Below, in pieces: positions 24,960 through 37,171 of a stretch of DNA of 64,000 nucleotides. Below the pieces are notes generated by a model. The model saw only the letters and a list, made by a program, of their open reading frames with translations. It did no database searches and was not told where the DNA came from. Both the position numbers and the translations under genes were made by a program. Within the stretch, counting starts at the first letter, position 1. The number at the start of each line of letters is the position of its first letter. The stretch comes from Spirometra erinaceieuropaei (taxonomy: Eukaryota; Platyhelminthes; Cestoda; Diphyllobothriidea; Diphyllobothriidae), in NCBI GenBank assembly GCA_902702965.1, contig CACRXP010000046.1, forward strand, positions 881,182 to 945,181, written 5' to 3'.

Positions 24960-25270
24960 GGGAATTTAGGTGCGCTTTTTTGAAAACAGGTAGAGGTGAC
25001 ATGACTGCGAAATATATCGGGGGTTGTCGATAAACATCCTGGGATAATCCGGTTTCTCCGTTTTACTTAGTGCCCGAGTTTGAGTGGCTAGGAGTTTATC
25101 GCATGACACGTGCAGTATTAGTGAGGACGTTTCGAACGGCAACGAGGTGTATATCGGGATAATTTAGAGGGAAATACTTTAGCGGAGCAGCCTATAAAAA
25201 GAAGATGAATAATGGAAGGTGATAGGTTTGATACGGATTTTCAGTTTTCAGTCGTCCGGTATGTAAACCC
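24960..25270 (-). repeat. Repeat R fragment (R5)
   Basis: TCGATAAACATCCTGGGAT, GGAGTTTATCGCATGA and AATAATGGAAGGTGATAGG occur in the same order as the corresponding blocks of the near-full R copy around 54.66-54.90 kb. It shares a 21-base identical stretch with fragment R6 at 29.45 kb. Confidence 0.5.
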
Positions 25271-25379
25271 AGTGACAGGAAGACAGAAAGAGAACTACTG
25301 AGGTAAAAGTCAAGAAGTCTAGAGCAAGCTCTCAGATGGAGAGATACGGTTCGATCATCCCGAGCGGTAATTCCATCGT

Positions 25380-25790
25380 GTGTCCCACGGAGTAGTCGGG
25401 GGGTGCAGACAGTAACTTGCGCTCAAAATAATTTATATGGGCCACACCCTCTCCTTCCTCACCGGCCTGGTCACACGAAAAAGTCCAATCAGGACGACTG
25501 GAGACAGGCTCAGAGACAGTGGCCGACACGTGTGAACAGGACGCCTGCGTGTATCAAACAACACCAGGTTTGCGTAGAGTTTATCAAATTTCCACAAAAG
25601 AGACAACTGCGGTCTCCTGTGAATGAAGGCGCGGTAAAGGCCACATGCAGAACGAGCCAAATGAGTCTGACCCACAGTGCGGAAAACGAGGACCACTTAA
25701 CCGTGACTTTAAACGTGTCGCAAAAAATTCAAAATTGTTTGCTGTTAAAATTGGCTCCCTGGTGCCGGCCTCGCATTTTCTTTGCTTGTC
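25380..25790. other. GC-rich segment next to the C repeat
   Basis: GC-richer sequence carrying long but unconvincing overlapping ORFs on both strands (25403-25987 plus, 25584-26210 minus). No domain is seen. Their length is explained by high GC and few stop codons. Confidence 0.4.
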
Positions 25791-26520
25791 CATGCACCAA
25801 TCGACTGTCCGCGACGGTCCACTGGCTTGTGATGGGGTCGAGGGCAGTGGCTGGCAGCGGCTGCGATAGCCCGTCTCGAAGGTCGACCGTCGATTCCGAC
25901 GATGTCCACCGTGTGCAACACAGCAAGGTGCAGCAGGCACGGTTACGTGCGCGTGAATTAGTTTATAGTGATGGTGAACTTGCGTAGCATCTACTAAACT
26001 CGCTCTCCTCACTCCCCACTGTAAGAACAGATGTGTGGGAAGGTGCAGCTGGCTGTCACGGCCGGACCGGCACTTAGGCATGTCACGACACCCCCTGGTC
26101 CACAACATACACTTGACGAACAACACCACCCCAACAGCAGTCAGAAGGACGAGCATGAGGACTGGGCAGTCATGTTCGCCACCTGTAACCCAGAGGGATC
26201 GCATGCGCATCTACCGGCAGGGAACCAGGTGTCACGGAACTGCCAGCACATACCAGGCTGCGAGGGTCACGGTTTTCTGATACAGACATAGCACACGCTT
26301 TCAGACCGTTTGACCATAGCCCATCTACATGCCACACACAGAACCCAGTGGGACACCCGGCTCCATGCAGGAATACGCTTTTCACCCGGCGGAGAAGTGT
26401 TTGCTCTGTCCGTTTGTCAAGCGATATGGGTTTGTGTGTGTGGGATCTGTGTACCTGTGGGAGGAAGTGTGCTGACGTGCTCTGGATGGGAATGCTTTGC
26501 CGCATGATTTCATGGAACCC
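25791..26520 (-). repeat. C repeat, copy at 26 kb
   Basis: GTCGACCGTCGATTCCGACG, GTCCACCGTGTGC, GAATTAGTTTATAGTGATGG and CTCTCCTCAC match, in order, the copy at 32.6-32.9 kb and, in reverse complement, those at 56.3 and 57.9-58.1 kb. Non-coding, GC-rich, with a short TG run at 26434-26441. Confidence 0.6.
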
Positions 26521-26939
26521 TGGGCGTCAAATGTAGGACCCGTGTTAGCCTACTAAATATGAACACTGTTGAAAAGTTTATCTTTATTTCCGTGGACTTC
26601 AGTCTTCCTTCCAGCGGCATCGCCGAGTGCCATGTCTTCTGCATCTGGTCATCAAAGGCAGCCGACTCGGATGGTGTCTCCTCACTTCTCTTTAAATCTT
26701 GCCCTTTTTTCAAATAGCTCCTGTTTTGACACGCCCTACTGATATATCAATAAGAGAGTCCGAGATTTCTGCCGCTTGACACACAGTTAAAATCATTCTT
26801 CTTCCCTAAAATTCACTAGTTTTGGTCCTTAATCTCCTCATTCAATTGCCTGCTCTTTCGCACTTCTGAAGCTTCCAGAAGGAATTACATTAGATTCTGC
26901 TATACTATTCTCCTCCAAATTCTCTGACTCTTAGCGATT
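26521..26939. other. Unassigned spacer before the non-LTR remnant
   Basis: No clear coding signal. The last part may be decayed 5' sequence of the reverse transcriptase that follows, but I cannot show it. Confidence 0.35.
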
Positions 26940-27780
26940 TGCATAGAAGACCTGGACGATGTTGCTCTTGTAGTCCAATCTACTATAATTGATTTAGATA
27001 AGGGTTGTCGCGCTTACTCATGTTCATTTCTCGACGATTCCTCTGCCCTTTATACTTTCGCGCACCATCTCCTTCCTACAAAAACGGCGCATGTGGCGTC
27101 TGCCCTGGCTGAGCAGTTTTTTGGTTTAGAGATTATTTTAATTCCCGTTCTTAAGTTTTCCGGTCTGGCAGGCGGAAATCTACTGGCATTCTAATAACCG
27201 CGGAGTCCTTCAAGGTTATATATTCTCTCCTCGTTTCTTTTCCCTTCCCACTGATGACCTGATATCGACAAATGACTGTCTGTCCGTTATGTATGCGGAC
27301 CATATGGTTGTTGATCCGCCTCTCAAAAATCAGACTTATCGCCAATTTTTGAAAGATGGTTTTATTCACGTCTCTGCATGGTCGCTGGAAAACGGTCTCC
27401 TACTGCAAAATCAGTAATCGGTCCGGTGTATGTTTTGACTGCGACCCTCTCCTCTTTCTGAATCTTTTGACATTCTTCCCAACGAGGGGCCCTCTTCCTC
27501 TTACCTTGGTGTTGCTTTGTCCTCATATCTCTCACTTCCTCCTCGTATTGAAATCTTTCTTACGCAAATTCGTTTACTACATCTGTCTTTTGCCTTCAAA
27601 TCCTATGTCCCAAGCTTTAATATGGGGATGTATAGATGCCTGTATTCCTCCACTTTTTCCTTATTGTTCTCCGGCAATTTGCCCTGTCTTGCTTAAATAA
27701 GATATTTTAATCCTAAACGGAGTCCTCCAATGTTATCTTCTGCTGCTGGTGTTTCTAATGTCATTTTAGCTGTTGTGTTA
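26940..27780 (+). pseudogene. Broken non-LTR retrotransposon reverse transcriptase
   Basis: Translated in pieces, the plus strand gives the ordered core blocks of a non-LTR (CR1/jockey-like) reverse transcriptase. They are QSTIIDLDKG, then CSFLDDSSALYTFAHHLL (the motif A region with its Asp), then RGVLQG...SPRFF (motif B) at 27199 onward, then VMYADHMVV at about 27289-27315. The last replaces the catalytic Tyr-Ala-Asp-Asp with Asp-His. A SYLGV block follows near 27500. Reading frames shift at least twice (before motif B and after 27410) and in-frame stops occur. No endonuclease or RNase H part is seen. It is dead and 5'-truncated. The clade is inferred from motif style only. Confidence 0.75.
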
Positions 27781-29439
27781 ATATGACAGTATTTCTCAAT
27801 GGTTGAGCAGGTCACTGATCGAATTCTGAATAATGTTCCGATTCCCTTCACTCTGAACTAATTGCTGTGATGTCCACCCGCCACACGCGCTGCGGCTTTC
27901 GACATATCTCAACATTCTTTATTGTCATTTCTGGCACGATACTTCACGTTTTCAAAAATGCGAACTGTCTCTGTATTAGATATTTAATTTTATGCAAACC
28001 TATCTACTCTTACGTCATTTGTAAATTTATAAACAGATCAAAATGAAAGGAGCCGTTTCTGCCAAAAATCTTCAATGATACTTCCAAAATCAAGCCTATG
28101 CCCCTCATTGCTCCTTGATAGTTCGAAATAAGACTATATTTGTTAAGGTGCATTTTTTCTAGCCTAACGGATTAGCTTTAAAATTATGACCTTAAAGTAT
28201 TATAACACTGAGCCAGTCAGATTAGTTGAAAGAATGCTAGACAGAGCGATAATTCAGAAAGCAAAACGCTTCGAAATCGCATCCTTAAGAATGCTCTTTA
28301 TTTTGACCGTAGTAGATCTAAGTTACTCATAGACACATCTGTCACTCATGGCGGGATCAGATAGTCATCTAAATCATGAACCTGCAGCGGGTCCCTGCAT
28401 GTGAGGAGGAAGAATCTACAACTCACTTATGGGCGTTTCTTTGAAGCCGAGAGAGGAAAAAATCGTCCGGAAAACATGCATAATGTTTAGGAAAGGAAAG
28501 TGTACCGAAAAATCGGAGCAATAACCCTGCTTGAAAAAAATCCAATCAGTTTGAAACTCCATGTCAGATCCGCACGTTTGACGATTCTAGGTCTATTGCC
28601 AGAATTGTGTTGACTGTTGCAGAGCATTTAAATAGTCGAAAATGTTCAGCTCTAAGCACAGTCAGGCCCCAATGCAAAAGTCCATAGAGTTTCAAGGCAA
28701 GGGAACGAGAACATCTTGCATCTCAAACAGTAAATTAGATGATTCTGCCGAAACTGCAGATAGTTCCGAACAAAAGGGGAGGGGGAGCTGAAGGATAAAT
28801 GCACGCAAGTGTTTTTCATCGAACAAAAACGGCATCTTGTAGCAAAAAACCGTTTTTCGATTCCCGCATAATTTTGGGCTTTTACTGCCGTTTCACTTGC
28901 ATTCAGGGTATCCAGTAGGAATTATGGCCAGGGTTATCTACTCCGGGGCGCGTTCGTGCTCTGCGAAAGAGCTGAACATCTGAGAACTTAATAGTTTCAC
29001 AAATTTTTATCTTCTCCATCGCCACCAATTAAAGGGGGACAATATTTTTACGATTTAATGATAATAATGAATGAATTTAATGACCCTTACCAGGTATTTT
29101 CGTATTTTTTATTACAATGGTTAACTTTAAGCATCTTGACCATCCTCACGCAAGAGTCACCGCGAGGTCTTTTTATTTCTTTCTCTGGCAAGTGCAAATA
29201 AATATCGTCCATTATTTCCCTTAGCGCAATTGCTCGCTGGAGTGAGTAACAACGGCCATAAGTCGCGACCTTGCCAATATATATCGAAACCAAAAACTAC
29301 AAAGAAAACAATATATTTCGAAATCTGACCTATTGCCTCATGATATACGCTGCTTGTCGTGTAACGGATGTCTTTTTCGCTAAAGGGCATGTCAAGGACA
29401 TGTAGATGCCGAGATCACAGAAGTATATAATCTGTGCTA
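27781..29439. other. Unassigned 1.7-kb region
   Basis: No repeat family or domain recognised. It may include decayed 3' sequence of the non-LTR element at its start. Confidence 0.4.
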
Positions 29440-29810
29440 GACCATAGATAAACATCCTGGGATAATCAGACATGTCCATTTAACCTAGCGCCTGATTTTC
29501 AGTCGGTGATAGGTGACACGGTGTAAAGTTAGTTTCCATATTGGCAGCGAAAGCAGCAACAGAGCCAGTGAAGAATTTTTGATCAGGCATGAGCAAATGG
29601 ACACCTGTGCTTCTGGAGGATATCCATATTCCCTTGTCGACTGAATTTTCATCCAGCAAAGGTCTTTACTTTGAGATAATCCAAAGTTCAGCAAGAAGTG
29701 CTTTGCAGGCATTGGCCTAACGAGAAGAAGGGACAGATAAAAGGTGGCAAGTTAGACTTCAATTTACATATTTAAGGCGCCTGACATGTCAAACGTCGAA
29801 AGAGAAATCT
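29440..29810 (-). repeat. Repeat R fragment (R6)
   Basis: GATAAACATCCTGGGATAAT, CTTTACTTTGAGATAATCC, TTCAGCAAGAAGTGC and GCGCCTGACATGTCAAA match in order the blocks of the R copy at 54.66-54.95 kb. Diverged. Confidence 0.5.
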
Positions 29811-30980
29811 TTGGATGGCTCCTTGGCAGTTCATGATAAAGAGACGACATTCAAAAATGTTACTCCACGTTTGACCTACTAACCATATTGTAATGTGGAG
29901 GTAAAGTTCCCTTACAGGAAGCCCCTCTTTGTGACCGACGTTGAAACAAATAGTCCACAGACACGGATAATATGGAAATCATGATCAGAAGGCCGTCCAA
30001 ACCCTTAGCCTGCGGTTGATGGCTGCAAAGGAAAAGGAACAATCTGCAATCCCCTGAAAGACGCTTACCTAAGACAGGGTGCTTAAAAATTTTCCCAAAA
30101 GCACTTAGTATTCATTAGATGGGCAACCTGCACTGAAACTCATCAGTAATAACCATATTTAACTGAATGAAATCAGACTGAACTTTGCATTTTACACCGG
30201 CTCATTTGACAGTTCATGAGAGATAGCAGGAACAGTCGAGCCTGGCACCGACATTGACGAAATAAGTGAGTATTTATGACTTCAAGCAGGTTTGATGCTC
30301 CTTGTATGAAGGAATAAAGTCTAAAACGAGCAATTTGCAAAGTAGCAGGCAAGTTGGTAGGTAAACAGGCGATTCTTGAGGCTACAAATTTAAAAGACAA
30401 CTAAGAGCATCTGAAGAGTTTGATGGCAGCGTCTTGTGTGGAGCCATACGACCCAGTTCCTAAATCATTGCACTCAAGAGTCGGCTACTCGTTAAAACGT
30501 CGAGGCAAGGTTAGGGTAAATTTCAGTTCGGGAAGATTTAATCCGTGAAAATGTGCCTACGACAATTTGCATGAATACCGTCATTGTCAGCAAATTGAAG
30601 TTTTCACCCCTAATTTACTTTCAGGATCTTATTACCCTTGGCAGCGATATGATTAAATTACAGGATAAAAAGTATAATTCCTAGACCAAATGGGTTTGTA
30701 GATTCTCCCAAATCCTGCCATTTTAAGTTCCACAAACGTCTCTACATACAGTTTCACGCACTTTTTTTATACTGCTTTTCAATTCTGAATCACGAAAAAG
30801 TAGTTTAAAAGTAGGCAACCTAGGAAAAAGTGAAGGAAAATTCGGTACCATCGCAGTTCGTAGCCAGAAATTGTGAGTTGATATTGTTGTCGTACTTGTA
30901 ATCAATAGGTGTGTTTCCCTTGTCTAGGGAACTTGTTATCAGGATGTGTATTTCTACTGAGTTAGGCAGGTCGCTTGTTT
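29811..30980. other. Unassigned region
   Basis: About 1.2 kb. No gene or shared repeat recognised. Confidence 0.4.
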
Positions 30981-31300
30981 CGGTCAGGTTGTTGGGCTTA
31001 GTGGGGGTTAGGGTTGGGCCTTGGATTAAGTTTTAGGGTTAGGTTTTAGTGTTAAGGTTAGTGTTAGGCTTTATGGCTAGGGTTCGGTTTTAGGGTTGTG
31101 GTTCGGGTTTGGGGTTAGGGTTAGGATTTTTGGGCAAGGGTTTTGGCTCTAGGGTGAGGTCTTAAGGTTAATTTAGGGTTAAGTTTTAGGGTTGAGGTCA
31201 GGGTTCAGGGTTAATGTTAGGATCGATTTTATGGCTAGGTTTTAGGGTTAGGATTTTTGAGTTAAGGTTAGGGGTTAGTTTGAATGAAGGAAAATAAAAA
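30981..31300 (+). repeat. Degenerate TTAGGG-rich tract
   Basis: About 300 bases of interrupted GTTAGGG, TTAGGTTTTAGGG and GGGTTAGGGTTAGG units, all G-rich on the plus strand. This is an interstitial, decayed telomere-like or satellite tract. A true chromosome end is excluded because unique DNA continues on both sides. Confidence 0.75.
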
Positions 31301-31359
31301 TTAAAAATATAGAAATTAAAATTAAAATGAAGGAAATCAAGGAAGGAATGAATGAAGGA
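31301..31359. repeat. Short A-rich GAAGGAAAT-type low-complexity tract
   Basis: GAAGGAAATAAAAATTAAAA-like sequence with repeated GAAGGAAA units between the telomere-like tract and repeat A. Confidence 0.5.
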
Positions 31360-32535
31360 AATAATTGCCGACGGTCTTTCGATTGCCCAGGGTGTGGGAG
31401 CCAGATTGGACGTGAAGTTGAAACACGTTTCTTGCGTCACGGCTGCCCCTGCCATCTTGCGCGCATTCTAATCATGACGGCGCCGATAGAATCACGGGCG
31501 GGACTTTCTAAGTGAACACGCTCACTTCTCGGCTTGTTAAAAGACTTTCGCGTTCGGCGAGGCTAAGGCCGCAGTCTACGCAGAAAACATTTGTCTATTC
31601 AACATGCTTTTGCCTATAGGCGAAAATTAGCAGAAGGGGGGTCATATCGATGAATCTTGTTTGTTGTTTACTTCTTCTCACCAACATCGTCCACCTCTGC
31701 CGCCCTACGCATTCTACTCTTACATGATTTAGCCGTTCCTGCATAATGTGTCCATGAATAAAATATTAGTCCTCAGTAACTTACTAGAGCTGTTGAGGAA
31801 CAGCCCGGATAATAAAGCGGTGAGTAGTCGTCAGGTTTGATGGGCGTAGTATGAAGAGGCAAACTGATCAGCCACCCCCAGGTCGCATTGTTTTGCTTGG
31901 GGCCGTTATTTGTCCTGCGGAGTGTCTGCACTCCTGCCAGATGCACAGTTATCCGGGTACCAGCCTTTTTCAACTATAGTGCATGTGCGGTCATGTTGCA
32001 GACGCGACTACTCCTTACCACGGTGACGCTTTCCTGAAGCAGTCTGTCCACACGCGTGTTCCTTCAAGCACCCGGCGAAGTGTTCATTTATGACAGGGCG
32101 GCTCACTTCTCGTCTGTTTGAAAATTACAGGAACAATTAGAAGAACGGTTTGACAATCTTTGGCGACAATGTCTGTCATGCACTCCGCGGCATGATGGGC
32201 ACGTGTGAATTATTTTGTCGTGATAGTAGACTTGCGCCGCGCCTACCGCACCCTCTTCTTCTCCCTCAACTGGACAGAAACAAAAAGACCGAGAGCGTGG
32301 GAGGGCGCAAGTGGCTGGCACAGGGTGAACCCGCACTAAGGCGTACCACTACACTCCCTGGGCCACAGCGTACACTGACCGGGATTTTATACCACAAAAA
32401 TATGAGGAGTGGTAGGGGTGGTGCAGATTCCCATTGGCGCAGCGGGAGCATCCCACTGGGGATGCCGAAACACCCAGAATGTTGGTATTTGTCACGGGTG
32501 TGCATTCCCGATAAACCCTGCCGAATTACGATCTA
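31360..32535 (+). repeat. Repeat A, left arm of an inverted pair
   Basis: Matches the reverse complement of 58330-59520 nearly throughout. Examples are GGCGCCGATAGAATCACGGG, GAGGAACAGCCCGGATAATA, GTAGTATGAAGAG, GAGTGTCTGCACTCCTG, AGCCTTTTTCAACTATAGTG and CTCCCTGGGCCACAGCGTAC. No intact ORF is shared by both arms. What element this is, I do not know. Confidence 0.8.
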
Positions 32536-32910
32536 GCCCCCCTTTGTTGGTTAAGCGCATTTACCGTGTGGTCAGTTTTAGAGTCAAACACACACACACA
32601 CACACGCGACAGCTCGATCGTCGTCGCCGACGGTGCCCACTGTGCGCTCCACGGCAAGGTGGAGCAGGGACGGTGACTTGTGTTTGAATTAGTTTATAGT
32701 GATAGTGGATTTGCACAGCATATACCATACTCTCTCCTCCTCCCCCACCTAGAGCCGGTGTCAAGACAGAGTCAAGAAGACTCGAGGGGGGCGGGGTGGC
32801 GCAGGTGGATGGCACGGTCTAGCCCCCACCTTGACGCTCCACTCCACACCCCTTGGTCCACACATCAAATGACCAGTTTGCCAGATTTTTCTGCGGAGAC
32901 GCCATGCAAT
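32536..32910 (-). repeat. C repeat, copy at 32.7 kb, with an AC microsatellite
   Basis: CAAACACACACACACACAC at about 32585-32604, then a GCCGACGGTGCCCACTGTG block, GAATTAGTTTATAGTGATAG, CTCTCTCCTCCTCCCCCACC and a CTTGACGCTCCACTCCACAC block. The same blocks recur at 26 kb and, inverted, at 56-58 kb. Confidence 0.7.
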
Positions 32911-33698
32911 GAGCACGTGGATTGAAATTTTGCAAGAGAAGGATCGATGTGTCAATAGAAGAGGAAGAATTACAAAAGAGAATAAGGGGAGGCCATAAGA
33001 AGAGGAGATGTCAAAGTAAAGAAAAGAAAAACATCGGATATACTACTATCACTGCTGCTCGCATTATTACTAGCGACAGCGATGTTAGGGATATTGTAGG
33101 GAAGACGCCATTATGTAGCTCAGTTTGTGGAGGGATTTGTCACCGTCTTTGTATGCAAATAGGCTTAGAGGCTACGGTGTTTGGGATGTAGAACCATGGG
33201 CGTGCGAATTCCCCTCCTCTGTATAATGTTGCCCGGAAAATGACCAACAGATTCGTCCTGACACGGCAGGTAGTCCATTCATCTGACAGTTCATATTTCC
33301 CTCGAACCTGCACGATTTCCGATCCTGGCCGACCGTTTTTTAAGCACCTTCTAAACACTACCTTGCCTGAAAACATTCTTACTACTGGAGGATTTAACGA
33401 TTCATCCAAGCGTAATGCGCGCAATATGTTCCCACAGGGGATTTCAACCTAAATTGCTGCTAAACGAACTTTTTGGTATGGCGAGGGGAAAGGTTAGGAC
33501 TGGAAGTTGAGAAAATCAAATAAAACTCCGCTGTCATCTGCATTCATCCGACAACTTCTCATAGAATGATTTTCAGAATTCCATGCTCTCCCGTCAATGG
33601 TCCGTTCGCCAAACGCCCAAACGCGCGGTCTGCAGTGAAACCCATCTTCCCCACAGCCGGAAATTCATCAGATAACTTTCCTACTCTGGATCCCTTCC
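32911..33698. other. Unassigned spacer
   Basis: About 790 bases. The ORF at 32922-33191 is Lys/Glu-rich at its start (purine-rich DNA) and has no motif. Nothing to call. Confidence 0.4.
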
Positions 33699-34700
33699 TA
33701 CAGTAGGTGGGCTAGCTCATGAAATGTCAGCCGGAATTACGAAATGCGTTTTCGTTTCGAAAAGATCTGTTAAATAGCGTTGTAACACAAGTCAAACTGC
33801 AACATAATTCCATAATATTTCAGTTACCCCCCGGACGTCGGTTTTCGAACGAACTTCCTTCCGGCTGCATGCAAAAACTACATTCTGAAGAAAATAACTG
33901 CTTAAGTAGCATGTACTTTTCTCACTGATTTTCAGTGCCCCTAAAAGTCCAATTATATTTTGTGGAAAACATGCATACAAATATTCATTTTCCTGTTCAT
34001 TCGGTAAACATTTAAGTTTTCTTTTAATCTTTTACTCGAAGGAAGGGTATAATTCGGTTTTCAAAAACATTTCCAATTACTGAATAATTTTAAGCCCGCT
34101 CTACCGTTACAATTAGCTTCAGGGTTTCCAAACTACATGCCGTATATTTTCCGCGTATAAAAAACATGCTTTTCTCTACAGTAATAAAGGGAGACTCTAT
34201 AGGGCTCATAAAATTTAGCAGAGGATTTGATCCATATTGTTAACTTTGCAACTCATATTGGTAAATGCAAAGACATGACGTTTTATGAACGGCCATTTCA
34301 CAGTATTTAAAAGTTCTACAATTGTAAACTTTTTAAAACCGAATTATGTCCCTCCTTCGAGTATAAAATTAAAAGAAGACGTAATTTTTTACCGAATGAG
34401 CAAAAGAATGGAGGTTTTGTCACGTTTTCCATGAACTATAATTGGACTTTAAGGGGCATGAAAATCAAAGAGGAAAATTAATGTAGTAATAGTCATTTGT
34501 TGTCATTTTGTAGTCATTTTGAACAGAGTGTAGTTTATGCAGGCAGCCGGAAGGAAGTTCCTTCGAAAGCCGGCATCCTGAGGTAACTGAATTATATTAC
34601 AAGCTGAATAGTTTTACAACGCTACTTAATAAATATCTTTGAAACGAAAACGCAGTTCGGAATTTCGGTTGACATTTCTTGAGTTCGCCTACTTACTGTA
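33699..34700. mobile_element. Foldback element FB8 (subfamily A), complete
   Basis: Intact ends: TA-CAGTAGGTGGGCTAGC at the left and CGCCTACTTACTG-TA at the right (1002 bases with both TA). Both arms share GTAGCGTTG-like and CTTCCTTCCGGCTGC and AGTCCAATTATA variants not found in FB3. No transposase ORF. Confidence 0.9.
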
Positions 34701-36611
34701 AGTCGGCATATATGATGACCAGTTTCTCCTCCAACATCCCGCTGCGCTAAGTCGTCATCGTATTTGATATGCAGTTGACCCAGGTTCCTTGCTATACATA
34801 AACAGATAATGGCATGGTCTTTGAGCGCTGGTTAGTTATCTCCTTATTCTCTCCAGCAGAACTGTGGGGGGCACTTGTTTTCTTTTTCTTAAAGCCAACA
34901 AATAACTGAAAACTTGTCTGCTGTGAGCCCGACCTGGGAATACGTTTGTCGAGAGACAGCGTCTGTTGACACTCCTACAACCTTAAAGTAACCAGTGGTA
35001 CGCATGATTGAAAGCACTTTTTAAAGGAAATGGTAGCAGCTGTACTATCTCCGAAGCTGATTTGACTGAGATTATGCATAGAAATTGCTCCGCAGGAATT
35101 TCCCATTTAGTTACTTGGACAGGCACTCAAACGACAGTACAAACAAGTGCGTTATATTCCCCCACATTTCCGGCAAAGTTATCAAAGGGAATCTCAATGG
35201 CCCAGTTTCGCATGTGCATAAATTACTTGCCATCCTGTCTTCTCAGAAGTTCATGAAGGACTTGCGGTCTTAGGGCAATGCAAAATAGTTGCTGAGGCTT
35301 CTAATTACTGCTTGCAAGTCACAAACGAAAGGTCCCATCTGCGGAATCCCCCAAATCAGTCACGCACACGCACGCACACACCCCTTGAGCTGGGCCATAA
35401 AAGTAGCATGTTCTGATGCATTTTGGTTGCACCGGAAAGGGCAAATGAACCAGTGAAGACTCATTTTACCTCCAGCTACTTTGACAGGCAGCTGTGAGTT
35501 GGGTCAGGAGAGAGTAGTTGGAATAAGTGGACCGTGTACTTTGGGGAGCTCTGATTATTTGAAAACCCCACAGTGTGTGTGTGCAAAAATTCACTATTCA
35601 TAGGAACAAATGTTTGCATTTGCTTTTAAGGGCAAAAGTGCAACTCGGAGTAGGCTGAAACACGAACGTTGGAACCCCATCTGCCATTTGTGCGACATCA
35701 CAGACTGGAAGAAAAGCTCTGCTGATTTACTTGACATTTTTGTGACTGATTCTGATGAACCCTACAAAGGCAGGTTTGGGTGCATAAAAAGCGTGTTGTA
35801 TTGTCATTTGCCGTATGCTGCGTTTTCCCCAAGTCGCATATTTCGAAACAGCAAAGGTGTTTTCGGTGTTTGTTCAAGTTTCACGTCTGTTTCCATAGAG
35901 AGGGAAAGTTCGGAGCTGATTTCAGTTACGTGCATATTTTAAAGCACGAAAGGCGTTGCCAGTGATTATTGAGAGCTTAAGAGATGGTTGTGTATTCTTT
36001 CACCAGATCGAAACCATATGGCTCTTCAAGTTCCTACGCAAAAAGCATCCCGCCACCCACAAAACACCCGACTGCCCTGGGGGAGGCCTCTTTCGCTTAG
36101 TAAGGAAATCCTCGCCCGACCGAGTAAAAGTTCTCCATTTCCTGCTACTGGGATAACACAGGTGTTCGCCACTCTAAACCCTATAAAACCGGCCACATTT
36201 TTCAAATTCATCGTTGTTCTAGTCAAACAATTTCGTCCCACAGGTCGAAAACAGTAGGGTGGAGGACTCTCCTTATCTGTCGGTATGCTGTGGACCGTGT
36301 CATACGCGAACGGTGGTATTGGGGGTTTGTATGGGTGGGACAGCATACCGGATAGTACGCCGGAAAAAACAGAGGACGGCCGGTGACAAATACCGAGTAT
36401 AATGAGGTGTAAGCAGAAATGGTATCCAGCTGGACTTTCTATGGTGTCCTTTCTTGAAAGAGTGTCTGACTATCAAACAACTGAACTTATTCTGCAGCAG
36501 GCATTCCCGTTAGCTCTCAATACATTGTTTAAGTGTGATCGTCTTTCTGTTTCTCCACTCTTGCCTGCAAATGCCAGTCGTCGTTTCTTACCTAGGTTCC
36601 GCAAATACGTA
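34701..36611. other. Unassigned 1.9-kb region with one mildly suggestive ORF
   Basis: 35610-35942 (plus, 110 aa) contains CHLCD...SDEPYKGRFGC, faintly like a C2H2 zinc finger and linker. The overlapping frame ends FSYVHILKHERRC. Spacing and histidines do not fit well enough to call a finger, so it is at most a decayed zinc-finger gene. A short CA/CG run (ACGCACACGCACGCACACAC) lies at about 35360. Confidence 0.3.
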
Positions 36612-37171
36612 CATTGTGTGGCCGATCTCATGAAATGATGGCTGAAATTCTTAAATCCGCTTTCGATTAGGAAGGATAACTTGAGCGCAGTTATAATGCT
36701 TATTATTTTGAGGCATAATCTTATAATATTTCGGACTCATCAGGAAGTCAGCTTCTAAATACAGTTCCTTTCAATCGCCTGTAGAAACCGTACTTGGTAA
36801 AAAATGACTAATTCAGTAGCATGCATTTTCCCATTGATTTTTGATGGTCTGGTAAATTCAAATACATCTTATAAAAATCATAAAAAAAATATGTCTTCAT
36901 TCAGTCAAATAATAGAGAATCACGTCTTCTTTATTTTTTGTACTCAAGTAAGGAGTATAATTAGGTTTTAAGAAAGTTTCGAATTATGATATTTTTTAAG
37001 ACCGCGCAATCCATTCACATAGCATCGCAGCTGGTCGTTTACCACAGTTCCTCATGAAATGCACAACATAGTCCGCATCCACTGCAAAATTTTGGGTACA
37101 TTGCGTGATATCTTTTTAATAGGATAGAAAAATGTGGGATTTTCTTTGCACGGAACGCATGCACCTTGTAG
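36612..37171. mobile_element. Foldback element FB9 (subfamily B), left half only
   Basis: Starts GGCCGATCTCATGAAATG, ATTAGGAAGGATAAC, and runs through the central spacer (TTTACCACAGTTCCTCATG). It stops at about 37171 where repeat R begins. The right arm is missing. Confidence 0.8.

Noticed and set aside
25403..26210. Long overlapping ORFs of 194 and 208 aa on opposite strands
   Set aside because: GC-rich C repeat DNA has few stops. No motif is present, and other C copies do not keep the frames.
30981..31300. Chromosome end or telomere
   Set aside because: Units are heavily degenerate and ordinary sequence continues on both sides.
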